Shown here: positions 8,733 through 18,178 of the stretch, in pieces
Position numbering within the stretch: position 1 is the first letter of the stretch
Layout: each line of letters starts with the position of its first letter
Assembly (NCBI GenBank): GCA_028820325.1
Contig: JAPPJO010000015.1
Span: 124,001 to 188,000 of the forward strand
From: Gammaproteobacteria bacterium
GTDB taxonomy: Bacteria > Gemmatimonadota > Gemmatimonadetes > Longimicrobiales > Gaopeijiaceae
Length of the DNA: 64,000 nt
Direction: 5' to 3'
Position numbers and translations under genes: made by a program
The notes under the pieces: model-generated
Told to the model about the DNA's origin: nothing
Database searches by the model: none
What the model saw: only the letters and a program-made list of their open reading frames with translations

Positions 8733-11156
8733 TTGTTGAAGCGACAGACTCCGACCGGCATCTGCGACTCGGCGGCGCATTTCCGTTGCCTTGCCGGTCC
8801 GGCGCCTCGCCGCTCTCGGTGCTCGCGAGGATTCATCCACGGACTGCCGGCGGTCCTCTGCCTCCTGCCCGCCGTCCTCACCGCCCAGACCGGCGGAGTG
8901 GAAGGCCGGGTCGTCGATTCCGATGGTCCCCCGGTCTTCGCCGCCAACATCCTGCTCGCCATCCCTGAAACGCCGGACCAGATCGACCGCATCGCGGAGT
9001 CGGATCGCTTCGGCTACTACCGGATCGAGAGCCTGCTCCCCGGGCGCTATCTGCTGCGCGTCCAGCGAATCGGGTATGGCGAAATCGTACGACCCGTCGA
9101 GATCGTCGCCGATCGGCGCATCGAGGTCGACGTCACGCTGACCGCCACCCCCGTGGTGCTCGAGGGCGTCTCCGTCAGTACGGCGGAAACCCGCGAGCGC
9201 CGCCGCTTCCTGGAGACCGCGGGCGTGACCGTCCGCGAGATCTCGCAGGCGGAACTCCGTCTCGTGCCCGGGCTCGCGGAAGCGGATCCCATCCGGGCGG
9301 TCGAGGTTCTGCCCGGAGTGGTGTCCACCTCCGACTTCACGGCGTCCTTCAACGTGCGCGGCGGCTCCGCGGATCAGAACCTGATCCTGCTGGACGGCGT
9401 GCCCATCTTCAACCCGTTCCACCTGGGCGGCATCTTCTCGGTCTTCAACGCCGACATGGTCGGACGGGTCGAGCTGAGCTCCGGTGGCTTTCCGGCCGAG
9501 CACGGCGGCCGCGTGTCGTCGCTGCTGCTCGTCGAAAGTGATCCCGGGACCGACGACTTCAGCGTTCGCGGCGGCGTGTCGCTGCTCGCCGCGCGCGCGG
9601 CTCTCGGAGGCAGGGCGCCCGCGGTGATGGAGCGGACGCTCGGGCTCCAGCGTCTCAAGTGGCGGGCCTCCGGCCGGCGCTCCTGGTTCGACCAGCTGCC
9701 GAGGTCGGTCCCCTACCACCTCACGGACTTCCAGGGCGTGGTGGAGGGCTGGACGCCCGGCGGCAGCCGCATCCTGATCACGGCCTACACCGGCGACGAC
9801 GTCTTCAACCTGACCGAGGTCGATGAGGACGACGAAGACGGCTTTCCCCTGCGCGCGGCCTGGGAATGGGGCAACGACCTCATCGGCATGCGCTGGACCA
9901 TGCCTCGCCGCGACGGGGGCGCCCTCGATGTGCGAGCAGGCTACACCCGCTTCAACTCCGCCCTGGCTTTTCCCGATTTCTCGGACACGGAGTTCAGCAG
10001 CGGCATCTCGCAGCTGTCGCTGGGCGCCGAACTGGAACATGCCCTGGGTCGGCGTTGGACGCTCAAGAGCGGAGTTTCGGCGGACCGGATGACGCACCTC
10101 AACCTGGTCCGGGCGGGGGGCACCCAATTCACGGACAACTCGGGCGAGGGATGGCTCGGCGGCATCTTCGCGCATGCCGAGTGGAGGGGCGGGTTGAACT
10201 GGCTGGTCGAAGCCGGGCTGCGGGCAGACCGTTGGGCGCCCGCCGTGGAGGATCCCATCAACCAGCTGGCCCCCAGGCTGGCCGTGAAGCGGTTCTTCCG
10301 GGGTGGCGACCTCGCCGTGAAGGCCGCAGCGGGGCGCTTCACCCAGTTTCTGCACTCGGCACGCGACGACGAGGTGCCCATCGGCATCGATGTATGGGTG
10401 CTCACCGGGCACCTGGCGCCCCACATCGCCTCCGACCAGGTCCAGGTGGGAGTCGACGCATACTTCCCGGGAGGGTGGTTTGCGTCGCTGGAGACCTACG
10501 AGCGGTTGTTCGACGGCGTCACCACCTTCAATCCGGTCGACGACCCGAACCGCGGCGACGACGACCTGTTGCCCGGCAGCGGCCGCTCGCGCGGGATCGA
10601 TTTCTTCGTGCGCAAGACCGGTGAGGGCGTGACCGGATGGGTGTCCGCTTCGTGGCTGCGCGCCACCCGCACCTTCCCGAACTTCCTGAGCGGCCGGACT
10701 CCTCCGCCCGACCATACCTATCCACCGATCTTCGACCGCCGGCTTGACCTGGACGTAGTCCTGCGCATTCCCATGCCCGCGGGCCTGCGCGGCGGGGTGC
10801 GGTGGAACCTGGGGACCGGGTTGCCCTACACCCGACCGCTGGCCTCATTCGTGTACTTCTCGCCGCAGAACGTGTCGGGCGGGCGCCTCACCATGCAGGA
10901 AGACGAAGCCAACGCCATGTTGCTGGGCTCCCGCAACGGAAACCGCTACCCGGCGTATCACCGCCTCGACCTGAGCATGCGCCGAACCTTCACCCTCGGC
11001 TGGGGCACGCTGACGCCCCATCTGGACGTGCTCAACGTCTACAACCGCAGGAACGTGCTCTTCTATTTCTTCGACTATTCCGCGGAAACGGCGACCCGCT
11101 CCGGCCTGTCGATGTTCCCGATTCTGCCCACGGTGGGCGTGGAGGTGACGTTCTGA
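8733..11156 (+). CDS. TonB-dependent receptor with carboxypeptidase-regulatory domain
   Basis: Outer-membrane receptor of about 807 residues: signal peptide ending near VLTAQ, a carboxypeptidase-regulatory-like domain (about 55-130), a plug domain with NVRGGSADQNLILLDGVP, then a beta-barrel ending in VTF. The frame is open from 8481, but no signal peptide is present there. I place the start at the TTG pair 8733/8736 because it precedes a basic then hydrophobic leader; the exact start is uncertain. The stop overlaps the ATG of the DUF4249 lipoprotein by one base, so the two are translationally coupled. Substrate unknown. Confidence 0.85.
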   Translation: MLKRQTPTGICDSAAHFRCLAGPAPRRSRCSRGFIHGLPAVLCLLPAVLTAQTGGVEGRVVDSDGPPVFAANILLAIPETPDQIDRIAESDRFGYYRIESLLPGRYLLRVQRIGYGEIVRPVEIVADRRIEVDVTLTATPVVLEGVSVSTAETRERRRFLETAGVTVREISQAELRLVPGLAEADPIRAVEVLPGVVSTSDFTASFNVRGGSADQNLILLDGVPIFNPFHLGGIFSVFNADMVGRVELSSGGFPAEHGGRVSSLLLVESDPGTDDFSVRGGVSLLAARAALGGRAPAVMERTLGLQRLKWRASGRRSWFDQLPRSVPYHLTDFQGVVEGWTPGGSRILITAYTGDDVFNLTEVDEDDEDGFPLRAAWEWGNDLIGMRWTMPRRDGGALDVRAGYTRFNSALAFPDFSDTEFSSGISQLSLGAELEHALGRRWTLKSGVSADRMTHLNLVRAGGTQFTDNSGEGWLGGIFAHAEWRGGLNWLVEAGLRADRWAPAVEDPINQLAPRLAVKRFFRGGDLAVKAAAGRFTQFLHSARDDEVPIGIDVWVLTGHLAPHIASDQVQVGVDAYFPGGWFASLETYERLFDGVTTFNPVDDPNRGDDDLLPGSGRSRGIDFFVRKTGEGVTGWVSASWLRATRTFPNFLSGRTPPPDHTYPPIFDRRLDLDVVLRIPMPAGLRGGVRWNLGTGLPYTRPLASFVYFSPQNVSGGRLTMQEDEANAMLLGSRNGNRYPAYHRLDLSMRRTFTLGWGTLTPHLDVLNVYNRRNVLFYFFDYSAETATRSGLSMFPILPTVGVEVTF

Positions 11157-12106
11157 TGAGTCGCGGCTTCGGCACCACCTGCGCACTGACGGCACTCCTG
11201 GCGTCGGTCTCCGCGTGCGAACTTCAGGAGATCACCGTGGCGCAGTCCGAGGACGTGGTCGTCGCCGAGGTCTACCTTTCCTACGATGTCGACGGTGTCT
11301 CCGGCAGCGCGTGGATCCATCGGACACTGGGGAGTGGAGGCTCGTCGCAGGAGCTGTCCTCCGCGGATGTCTTCCTGCGCGCGGAATCCCGCGTCTCCAC
11401 CGTTCGTCTCCGTCTGACCGACCCTTCCTTCTGTGCCGGCGACGAAATCCCGGAGGACTTCCGGGGATCGTGCTATTTCGCGCAACCGCTGGATCCACGC
11501 TACTTCGGGCCGGGTTCCTTCGTGGAAGCGATCATTCGCCTGCCCGACGGAGGTCGCATTACGGGACAGACGCGCGTCCCGGGCCCCTACGAACTCCGGA
11601 ACCCCCGCACCAATCGGCGCCGGATGTGCTCGCTGGAACCGGCCCAACGCCTCACCGTGGAATGGACCCGCGCCGAGGGCGCGTGGGCCTACATTTCCGA
11701 GACGCAGATCATCAACCTCACCGCGGCGCTCGAGGACTCGAACATCGAAGTGGAGGAAGACCCATTGCTCCTGGTGGGACTGTCCGTATCGGAAGCGGAT
11801 ACCACCATCGTGTTCCCTTCGGAATTCGGCCTTTTCGATCGCCCCAACCTCGGGCGTGATCTGGCTCTGGTCCTGCAGGAGGGACTACCTTTCGGAACCC
11901 AGGCGGAAGTCGTGATCGCGGCCGCCGACCGCAACTACATCAACTGGGTGCGGCGCGGCGCCTTCAACCCGTCGGGCATCGTTCGCGTTCCCAGTCTCCA
12001 CGGGGACGGTACGGGTGTCTTCGGGTCGGTCGTGCGCCAGCGCTTCACGGTGGACGCCGGCTTGCAGATTCCGACACCGGGACCTTGCCAACCCGCGGAG
12101 CCGTAG
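11156..12106 (+). CDS. DUF4249-type lipoprotein
   Basis: 316 residues, starting at an ATG that overlaps the receptor stop (TGATG). The signal ends SVSAC, a lipobox. The rest is beta-rich with the loose pattern of DUF4249 proteins, which in Bacteroidota typically follow a TonB-dependent receptor just as here. Likely a surface or periplasmic partner of the receptor at 8733. Family call rests on context plus general pattern, so moderate confidence; function unknown. Confidence 0.65.
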   Translation: MSRGFGTTCALTALLASVSACELQEITVAQSEDVVVAEVYLSYDVDGVSGSAWIHRTLGSGGSSQELSSADVFLRAESRVSTVRLRLTDPSFCAGDEIPEDFRGSCYFAQPLDPRYFGPGSFVEAIIRLPDGGRITGQTRVPGPYELRNPRTNRRRMCSLEPAQRLTVEWTRAEGAWAYISETQIINLTAALEDSNIEVEEDPLLLVGLSVSEADTTIVFPSEFGLFDRPNLGRDLALVLQEGLPFGTQAEVVIAAADRNYINWVRRGAFNPSGIVRVPSLHGDGTGVFGSVVRQRFTVDAGLQIPTPGPCQPAEP

Positions 12107-12178
12107 AACGGTGACGGGGGCGGGGTATCCCCATACATCCCGCGGCCCTGTCCGCAACAAGAGGTACGAGAAAAAGCC

Positions 12179-13276
12179 ATGGCGAACATCATTATTCCGC
12201 CCGGGTGGCGAATCCCGGAATCCGAGGCGACACCCCACGGGGTGTATCTCCGGCGTCGCGAATTCGTGCGCGCACTGGGTCTCGGGATGGCCGCGCTCGG
12301 GTCGGCGGCGTGCGGTTCCAAGTTCATCGCGAACGAAGAAGATCCCGTCGAGCCGGATCCGCCGCCGGATCCCGCGGATCCCACTCAGCCCGTAACCCCG
12401 CCGGATGCCAACCCGCCCACGTGCGACGACGATCCGCCGAGAGACCCGTTGCACACCATCTGCGCATCCCCCAATGCCGACCTGTATCCGGCGGAGCGCA
12501 ATATCACCTATACGCTGGGCTCGCGAGCGATCACCGACCGCGGCGTCGCGTCCACGTACAACAACTACTACGAGTTCCTGCAAAGGGCCGGAAACATGTG
12601 GAGGCTGACCGGCCCGTTCCGGGTCCGTCCTTGGACGGTGACCTTCTCCGGACTGTGCAATGCTCCCGCCACCTGGGACATCGACGCGCTCGAGCGCATG
12701 TTCGGCATCGAGGAGCGGCTCTATCGCCTGCGCTGCGTCGAGACCTGGTCGATCGCCGTCCCCTGGAGCGGTTATCCCCTGCGCAAGCTGATCGAACTCG
12801 CCGAGCCCCAGTCATCGGCCAACTACGTCGCCTTCCGGAGCTTCCACCGGCCCGAAGAGGCGGTCGGACAGGAAAGCGGTTCACATTGGCCGTGGCCGTA
12901 CTACGAGGCGTTGCGGCTCGATGAGGCCATGAACGACCTCGCCTTCGTGGTGACGGGCGCCTACGAGGAGCCCCTGCCCAAGCAGAACGGGGCCCCGCTC
13001 AGGCTCGCGCTTCCCTGGAAGTACGGCTACAAGAGCGCGAAGGCCTTCCTGGAGGTGGAGTTCACGGAGACGCAACCGGCGACGTTCTGGTCGGACTACG
13101 CGCCGAACCAGTACGGCTTCTACTCCAACGTCAATCCGGACGTCGGAACCCCGTGGTCACAGGCGACGGAGCGGCATCTGCCCAGCAACACACCCCAGCC
13201 GACGGAGCTCTTCAACGGGTACGGGGAGTTTGTGGCGGATCTCTATGACCCGGAGTTGCTGACTCGCGTGAGCTAG
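12179..13276 (+). CDS. MsrP/YedY-like molybdopterin oxidoreductase
   Basis: 365 residues. Resembles the catalytic subunit of the periplasmic methionine sulphoxide reductase MsrP (YedY): twin-arginine-like leader RRREFVRALGLG (about 25-36), then GLCNAPATWDIDAL, the predicted molybdenum-ligand C186 in RCVETWSIAVPW, and the LPWKYGYKSAK segment. Odd points: a potential lipobox-like AACG after the Tat segment and a long Pro/Asp-rich linker (about 58-85) not usual in the family. No membrane partner MsrQ is seen nearby. Likely acts on oxidised methionine in exported proteins. It lies 72 bp after the DUF4249 gene. Confidence 0.8.
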   Translation: MANIIIPPGWRIPESEATPHGVYLRRREFVRALGLGMAALGSAACGSKFIANEEDPVEPDPPPDPADPTQPVTPPDANPPTCDDDPPRDPLHTICASPNADLYPAERNITYTLGSRAITDRGVASTYNNYYEFLQRAGNMWRLTGPFRVRPWTVTFSGLCNAPATWDIDALERMFGIEERLYRLRCVETWSIAVPWSGYPLRKLIELAEPQSSANYVAFRSFHRPEEAVGQESGSHWPWPYYEALRLDEAMNDLAFVVTGAYEEPLPKQNGAPLRLALPWKYGYKSAKAFLEVEFTETQPATFWSDYAPNQYGFYSNVNPDVGTPWSQATERHLPSNTPQPTELFNGYGEFVADLYDPELLTRVS

Positions 13277-13351
13277 TTCAACTCAAACCCTGGACTCCGG
13301 CCAGATCCTCGGGATCCGCGCGAACCGGCTCTCCGCGAAGAAACGGATGCC

Positions 13352-14209
13352 CTACAGGGAGAGGCGGGTGAAGTAGCCGACCACGATCTCGGGGCCGGTG
13401 GCGAGGTTCTGGCCCGACAGCGGCAGCCGTGAACCCAGTTCCACCTGCCCGGGACCCGCGGTCACCAGCAGCGAGGGGTAGAGCCGCACCATCTGGCGCT
13501 CCTGTCCCTCCCCCGTGAGTCCTCCGAAGCTGGGAACCCCGCCGTACCACCCCTCGAACTGGATCTTGAAGCCGAGCGGCTCGCCGCCACCGCCCAGGCT
13601 CACGTTGAAGAAACGCTCGTCACCGAAGTCGCCTCCGTCCTCCTTCACCTCGCGCCACCGGTATCCGGCCCACGCCTGCAGGTAGAAGGACCGGGGCCAG
13701 AAGGAATGCCCCACCTCCGCCAGCACTTCCCAGTCGCGCTGGCCGTCACCCAGCGGGATGAGCTCGGTGCCCGACTCGAAGTCGGTGGGCAGCTTGGTGC
13801 CCGCGCGGATCGCAAACGGGAAGTCGCTGCCCAGAAGCCGCAGCGGAGCCGTGCGCACGTACACGCGGGTATCGCCAAACCCCCACGAAATACGGGTGCC
13901 TACAAGGTCGGCGTACTCGAGGCGGTGGTAGGACGGCTGCACCCAGATGTCCACGCCGGGGGCGATTCCCATCGCGACCGTCAGGAAAGAGGAAGCGGTC
14001 TGCGCGTGACCATCCAGAAGGAAGTTGCGGACCTCGCCCGTGGGGCTGAACTGTTCCCGGGTGTCGAGATAGTACATGGCGAACGAGGCCCACCCCTGGC
14101 CCTCGGGTTCGATCCACTGCCCGTATCCCGGCGAAGCCAGGAGCGAGAGCGTGAGGACCGTCAGAGCGAGTCCGCGATGGAGGACCGGGGCTTGTCTCGA
14201 TTGGTTCAT
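13352..14209 (-). CDS. outer-membrane beta-barrel protein (MetA-like), copy A
   Basis: 285 residues with a signal peptide ending near GYGQ, then alternating aromatic/polar strands and a C-terminal TRLSL, as in small outer-membrane barrels of the phenol-degradation MetA-like type. It clearly shares blocks with the next gene upstream on this strand: QWxEPxGxGW after the signal, LIPLGDGQRDWEV, GHSF, and VxGYFxRL at the end. The two are tandem duplicates. Start at the ATG 14209, with a 44-bp gap from copy B. Function unknown. Confidence 0.7.
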   Translation of the reverse strand: MNQSRQAPVLHRGLALTVLTLSLLASPGYGQWIEPEGQGWASFAMYYLDTREQFSPTGEVRNFLLDGHAQTASSFLTVAMGIAPGVDIWVQPSYHRLEYADLVGTRISWGFGDTRVYVRTAPLRLLGSDFPFAIRAGTKLPTDFESGTELIPLGDGQRDWEVLAEVGHSFWPRSFYLQAWAGYRWREVKEDGGDFGDERFFNVSLGGGGEPLGFKIQFEGWYGGVPSFGGLTGEGQERQMVRLYPSLLVTAGPGQVELGSRLPLSGQNLATGPEIVVGYFTRLSL

Positions 14210-14253
14210 GGCGTATCGTGCCGCGCTATGTCAGGAGTAAGGGCTCGACGGGG

Positions 14254-15159
14254 TCAGGTCTCCGCCCGCAACCTCACAAAATAGCCGATCACCAGCGTGT
14301 TGCCAGCCGGCAGGTTGGTGCCGCGCAGAGGAATCTGGACTCCGGCCTTCGCCGAGCCAGCTCCCAGCCGGTAGCTCAGGGCGGGCGTGAGGCGCACCAT
14401 GGAGCGGGATGCCGTCGCGATCGAGAGCCCTTCGATGACCGGGACCCCTCCGTCCCAGCCCTCGGCGATGAGGCTCGTCCCCAGGCGTCCGAATTCGATT
14501 CCCCCGGAAAGCAGAAAGAACACTTCGTCGCCGAAGTCCCTCCGCGACTCCAGGTTCTGTTCCCGCCAGCGGTGGCCGATCCAGGCGCTCACATACGCGG
14601 GCACGGGATAGAACGAGTGGCCCAGCTCGAGGACCAGCTCCCAGTCTCGCTGACCGTCCCCGAGCGGAATGATCTCGGCGTCCACGGCGAAATCGCCCAC
14701 GGGCACCTTCGCGCCACCCCGGATCGCCAGGGGGAACCCGCTGCCCAAGTAGCGGCCTGGCTGTATGCGCAGGTAGAAGCGCGTGTCGCCAATGCCCGTG
14801 CGCAGCCGGTCGCCGCCCAGGTCGTCGAACCGCAGACGCTGGAAGGGCACCTGCACCCATGCGTCGACGCCGGGAACCAGCCCCATCGCGACCGTGGCGA
14901 ACGCGGACGTGCTCACGGCGTGCCCCTGGGTGAAGGGGTCGAAGGCCCGAATATCGCCGTCGGAGTGGAAGGCGTCTCGCGTGTCCAGGTGAAACACCGA
15001 GACGTCCATCCAGCCTCGGCCGGGCGGCTCGACCCACTGGGCGACCGCCTCCGCGGCGCTTCCCGACAGGGCCATGGCCGTCACGAAGGCCGCGACGAGC
15101 AAGTCCCCCCGGGCCCGGCAGCGCGGGCCAGGGGACGTATGAGGGCGGCTGCGCGTCAC
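14254..15159 (-). CDS. outer-membrane beta-barrel protein (MetA-like), copy B
   Basis: 301 residues from a GTG at 15159 that overlaps the stop of the upstream PKD-like lipoprotein gene (GTGA). An open frame continues upstream but only as a shadow of that gene. A signal peptide ends near AVAQ; the barrel body shares EIIPLGDGQRDWELV and VIGYFVRLRA with copy A. Translational coupling to the lipoprotein suggests that the three minus-strand genes act together at the outer membrane. Confidence 0.75.
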   Translation of the reverse strand: MTRSRPHTSPGPRCRARGDLLVAAFVTAMALSGSAAEAVAQWVEPPGRGWMDVSVFHLDTRDAFHSDGDIRAFDPFTQGHAVSTSAFATVAMGLVPGVDAWVQVPFQRLRFDDLGGDRLRTGIGDTRFYLRIQPGRYLGSGFPLAIRGGAKVPVGDFAVDAEIIPLGDGQRDWELVLELGHSFYPVPAYVSAWIGHRWREQNLESRRDFGDEVFFLLSGGIEFGRLGTSLIAEGWDGGVPVIEGLSIATASRSMVRLTPALSYRLGAGSAKAGVQIPLRGTNLPAGNTLVIGYFVRLRAET

Positions 15160-15536
15160 GGGCCGCTGATCTGAACCGTCACCGTGGCTGATTGCGAGTC
15201 TCCCGCGACCGTGGACACCGTCGCGCGCGCTACGTAGGTGCCCGGCTCCTCGTAGGCGTAGTCGAAGTGGCCGGCCTGCGAGTTGATGTTGACGGGCGCG
15301 CCGCCGGTGTAGATGAACGGGATGGTCTCCGTGTCGCCCGTGCCGTATTCGACCACGGTCTGCGACAGGTTGGTGCCCCGCGACTCGTAGCGGAAACGGA
15401 TCTCCTGGCCCACGGCCGCGCTCTCCTGGCTCGCGGTGAGGGTGACCGTCAACGGCTGGGGCTCCAGGGGCGGGTTGAGGCACGAAACGAGGAGAAGCGC
15501 ACACGCGCACGACCTGCGAACGAATTGGTTGAACAT
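15156..15536 (-). CDS. small PKD-like domain lipoprotein
   Basis: 126 residues. The signal ends LLLVSC (C19), a lipobox. The remainder is one immunoglobulin/PKD-like fold with a YAYEEPGTYVARATV stretch typical of PKD domains (the WDFGDG element is replaced by VEYGTGDTE). Start at the ATG 15536. First gene of the minus-strand trio with the two barrels; shares an upstream region of about 185 bp with the divergent cassette 2. Role unknown, perhaps an adhesive or substrate-binding lipoprotein. Confidence 0.7.
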   Translation of the reverse strand: MFNQFVRRSCACALLLVSCLNPPLEPQPLTVTLTASQESAAVGQEIRFRYESRGTNLSQTVVEYGTGDTETIPFIYTGGAPVNINSQAGHFDYAYEEPGTYVARATVSTVAGDSQSATVTVQISGP

Positions 15537-15720
15537 CCTGCACCCGCCTCTCTGTTTTCCGGCCCGCGCATGGTGGCGAACCCGTCTGTGGAAACCTATG
15601 TTAGTCGTAGGAAATTGTCTGCATCTCCGACCTGCGAGATCAGGCCGGTCCGACTGGGTGGTTTGCGTCGTCCGGGCGGGCCGGCCTGGTGGCGCATGTC
15701 CGCGATCCGGAGGCCACGGA

Positions 15721-18147
15721 ATGAATGCACTCTCTGGCGCCACGGCCGTCCTGGGCGTCGCCCTGATGATCGGGGCGAGCGGAAGCGGCTTGTTCACGGA
15801 CGCCCCTCCCGCTCCGGCACCACCCGCGGACCACGCGGCCGCCGACTCCGACCTCCCCGCCGCCACCCTCACCGAGGTTGTGGCCCGGTACTGCCAGGTC
15901 TGCCATAACGACGCGCTCCTGACCGGCAACATGACCCTGTCCGGCTTCCAGGTTGAGGCGGCCGCGCAGAGGGCCGAGACGGCCGAGCGCATGATCCGCA
16001 AGCTGCGTGCCGGCATGATGCCCCCGCCCGGCATGCCCCGTCCCGCCGGCGACACCCTGCTGGCCCTGGCCGAGACGCTCGAAAACACCATAGACGATGC
16101 CGCGCGCCGCAACCCCAACCCCGGGGGGCGCACCTTCCAGCGCCTCAACCGGGCGGAATACGCGCAGTCGGTGAAGGACCTGCTCGGCCTCGACATCGAC
16201 GCCGGCGAGTACCTTCCTCTGGACACCAAGAGCGCCAACTTCGACAACATCGCCGACGTGCAGATGCTCTCGCCGACGCTGCTCGAAGCGTACCTCAACG
16301 CGGCCAGCGAGATCAGCCGGCTGGCGATCGGAGACCGCGAGGCCTCGCCGCGGGAGGTGGCCTACAAGGTCGAGAAGCGCGCATCGCAGCTCGTCCACGT
16401 GGAGGGCACGCCATACGGGTCGCGTGGCGGCATCGCCATCAACCACACCTTCCCGGCGGACGGGGAATACGTGTTCTGGATGCAGTTCCACGGCGTGGGC
16501 GGCAGGGCGACCGGCGAGAAGATCGAGGTCTCCTTCGACGGCGAGCGGGTGGCCCTCCTGGACGTGAACCTGCGCGGAGGAACGGAGAACGAGCAGCAGG
16601 GCCGGGAGATGGTCACCGACCCCATCTTCGTGCGCGCCGGTCCCCGCAGCGTTTCCGCCTCGTTCGTCAGGACCTTCGAGGGGCCGGTGGAGGAAGTGCG
16701 CGCGCCTCTCGGCCGCGCCGTCAACAGCGGCTGGCCCGACCTGGCGCTCACCACGGTGCCGCACCTGCGCGAGTTCGCGGTGCGTGGCCCCAACAACGTT
16801 ACGGGCGTATCGGAGACGCCGAGCCGGCAGAAGATCTTCAGTTGCCGTCCAACCTCTCCGGAAGAGGCGCCCACGTGCGCCCGCAGCATCTTCTCGCGCC
16901 TGGCCACCGACGCCTACCGGCGTCCCGCCACCGAGAGCGACATCGCCGACCTGATGGCCTTCTACGAGATCGGAGCCGATGAGGGAGGTTTCGAACGCGG
17001 CATTCGCTTCGCGCTTCAGGCGCTGCTGGCCAGCCCGCACTTCGTCTTCCGCTTCGAGGAGCCGCCCTCGGGCACGCGCGCCGGCGAGCAATACGAGCTC
17101 GACGGGGCCGCCGTCGCCTCGCGGCTGTCCTTCTTCCTCTGGGGCTCTCCTCCGGATGACGAGCTGATGGAGGCGGCGCGCCGCGGGAGGCTCGACGACG
17201 AGGATGAACTCGAGCGACAGGTGCAGCGCATGCTGGCGGATCCCCGCTCCGAAGCGCTCTCGACCCGCTTCGCATCGCAGTGGCTGCGCCTGCAGGACCT
17301 GGACAAGGTGGCGCCGGACATCTACACCTTCCCATACTTCGATCTGACGCTGTCGGACGCGATGAGGCGCGAGACGGAACTCTTCTTCCAGAATCTGGTG
17401 CAGGAGGACCGCAGCCTGCTCGAAATCCTCACCGCGGACTACACCTTCGTGAACGAGCGGCTCGCCGCCCACTACGGCATCCCCGATGTCGCAGGCAACA
17501 GCTTCCGGCGCGTCGCGTACCCGGACGACCGCCGCAGCGGGCTCCTCGGGCAGGGCAGCATCCTCATGCTCACCTCGATGGCGAACCGCACGTCGCCCGT
17601 GCTGCGCGGCAAGTGGGTCATGGAAGTGCTTCTGGACTCCCCGCCTCCGCCTCCTCCGCCCGACGTTCCGGCGCTCGAGGCCACCGAAGGCACCGAGGAG
17701 GGCAAGGTCCTGACCACGCGCGAGCGCATGGAGAAGCATCGGGCCAGCCCGGTGTGCCAGGCCTGCCACCAGTTCATGGATCCCATCGGGCTGGCGCTCG
17801 ACAACTTCGACGTGACCGGGGAGTGGCGGGTGCGCGAGTACGGGATGCCGCTCGACACCCGCGGCACCTTCTACGACGGAACCACCGTGGCGAGCCCGGG
17901 CGACCTGCGCGACGTGCTCCTCAAACGCCCCATTCCGATCGTGCGCGCCTTTGCCAAGAACCTGATGGCGTACGCGCTCGGGCGCCGCGTCATGCATTAC
18001 GACCAGCCTGCGATCCGCGAGATCACGCGCGAGGCGGAGGCCAACGACTACCGGATGTCGTCGTTCATACTGGGCGTGGTCCAGAGCGACGCATTCTCCA
18101 TGAAGCGTACGGATGCGCTCCTCACGGAGGAGACGTCATCCAACTGA
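15721..18147 (+). CDS. DUF1592-type exported c-haem protein, cassette 2
   Basis: 808 residues from the ATG at 15721, with GGAGG seven bases upstream; a longer open frame to 15436 runs antisense through the PKD-like gene and is discarded. Signal segment at about 5-25, N-terminal haem site CQVCH (C58, C61, H62), DUF1592 core, proline run, and a second haem site CQACH in the DUF1588 part. Paralogue of the genes at 224 and 21467 over its full length. Ends 31 bp before the DUF1552 partner. Confidence 0.9.
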   Translation: MNALSGATAVLGVALMIGASGSGLFTDAPPAPAPPADHAAADSDLPAATLTEVVARYCQVCHNDALLTGNMTLSGFQVEAAAQRAETAERMIRKLRAGMMPPPGMPRPAGDTLLALAETLENTIDDAARRNPNPGGRTFQRLNRAEYAQSVKDLLGLDIDAGEYLPLDTKSANFDNIADVQMLSPTLLEAYLNAASEISRLAIGDREASPREVAYKVEKRASQLVHVEGTPYGSRGGIAINHTFPADGEYVFWMQFHGVGGRATGEKIEVSFDGERVALLDVNLRGGTENEQQGREMVTDPIFVRAGPRSVSASFVRTFEGPVEEVRAPLGRAVNSGWPDLALTTVPHLREFAVRGPNNVTGVSETPSRQKIFSCRPTSPEEAPTCARSIFSRLATDAYRRPATESDIADLMAFYEIGADEGGFERGIRFALQALLASPHFVFRFEEPPSGTRAGEQYELDGAAVASRLSFFLWGSPPDDELMEAARRGRLDDEDELERQVQRMLADPRSEALSTRFASQWLRLQDLDKVAPDIYTFPYFDLTLSDAMRRETELFFQNLVQEDRSLLEILTADYTFVNERLAAHYGIPDVAGNSFRRVAYPDDRRSGLLGQGSILMLTSMANRTSPVLRGKWVMEVLLDSPPPPPPPDVPALEATEGTEEGKVLTTRERMEKHRASPVCQACHQFMDPIGLALDNFDVTGEWRVREYGMPLDTRGTFYDGTTVASPGDLRDVLLKRPIPIVRAFAKNLMAYALGRRVMHYDQPAIREITREAEANDYRMSSFILGVVQSDAFSMKRTDALLTEETSSN

Positions 18148-18178
18148 AGAAGGGCTGAACGTCCTGGGAGGCAAACTG

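Noticed and set aside
15436..15720. 5' extension of the cassette 2 DUF1592 gene.
   Set aside because: It overlaps the divergent lipoprotein gene antisense, and a good ribosome binding site and export signal are found at 15721.
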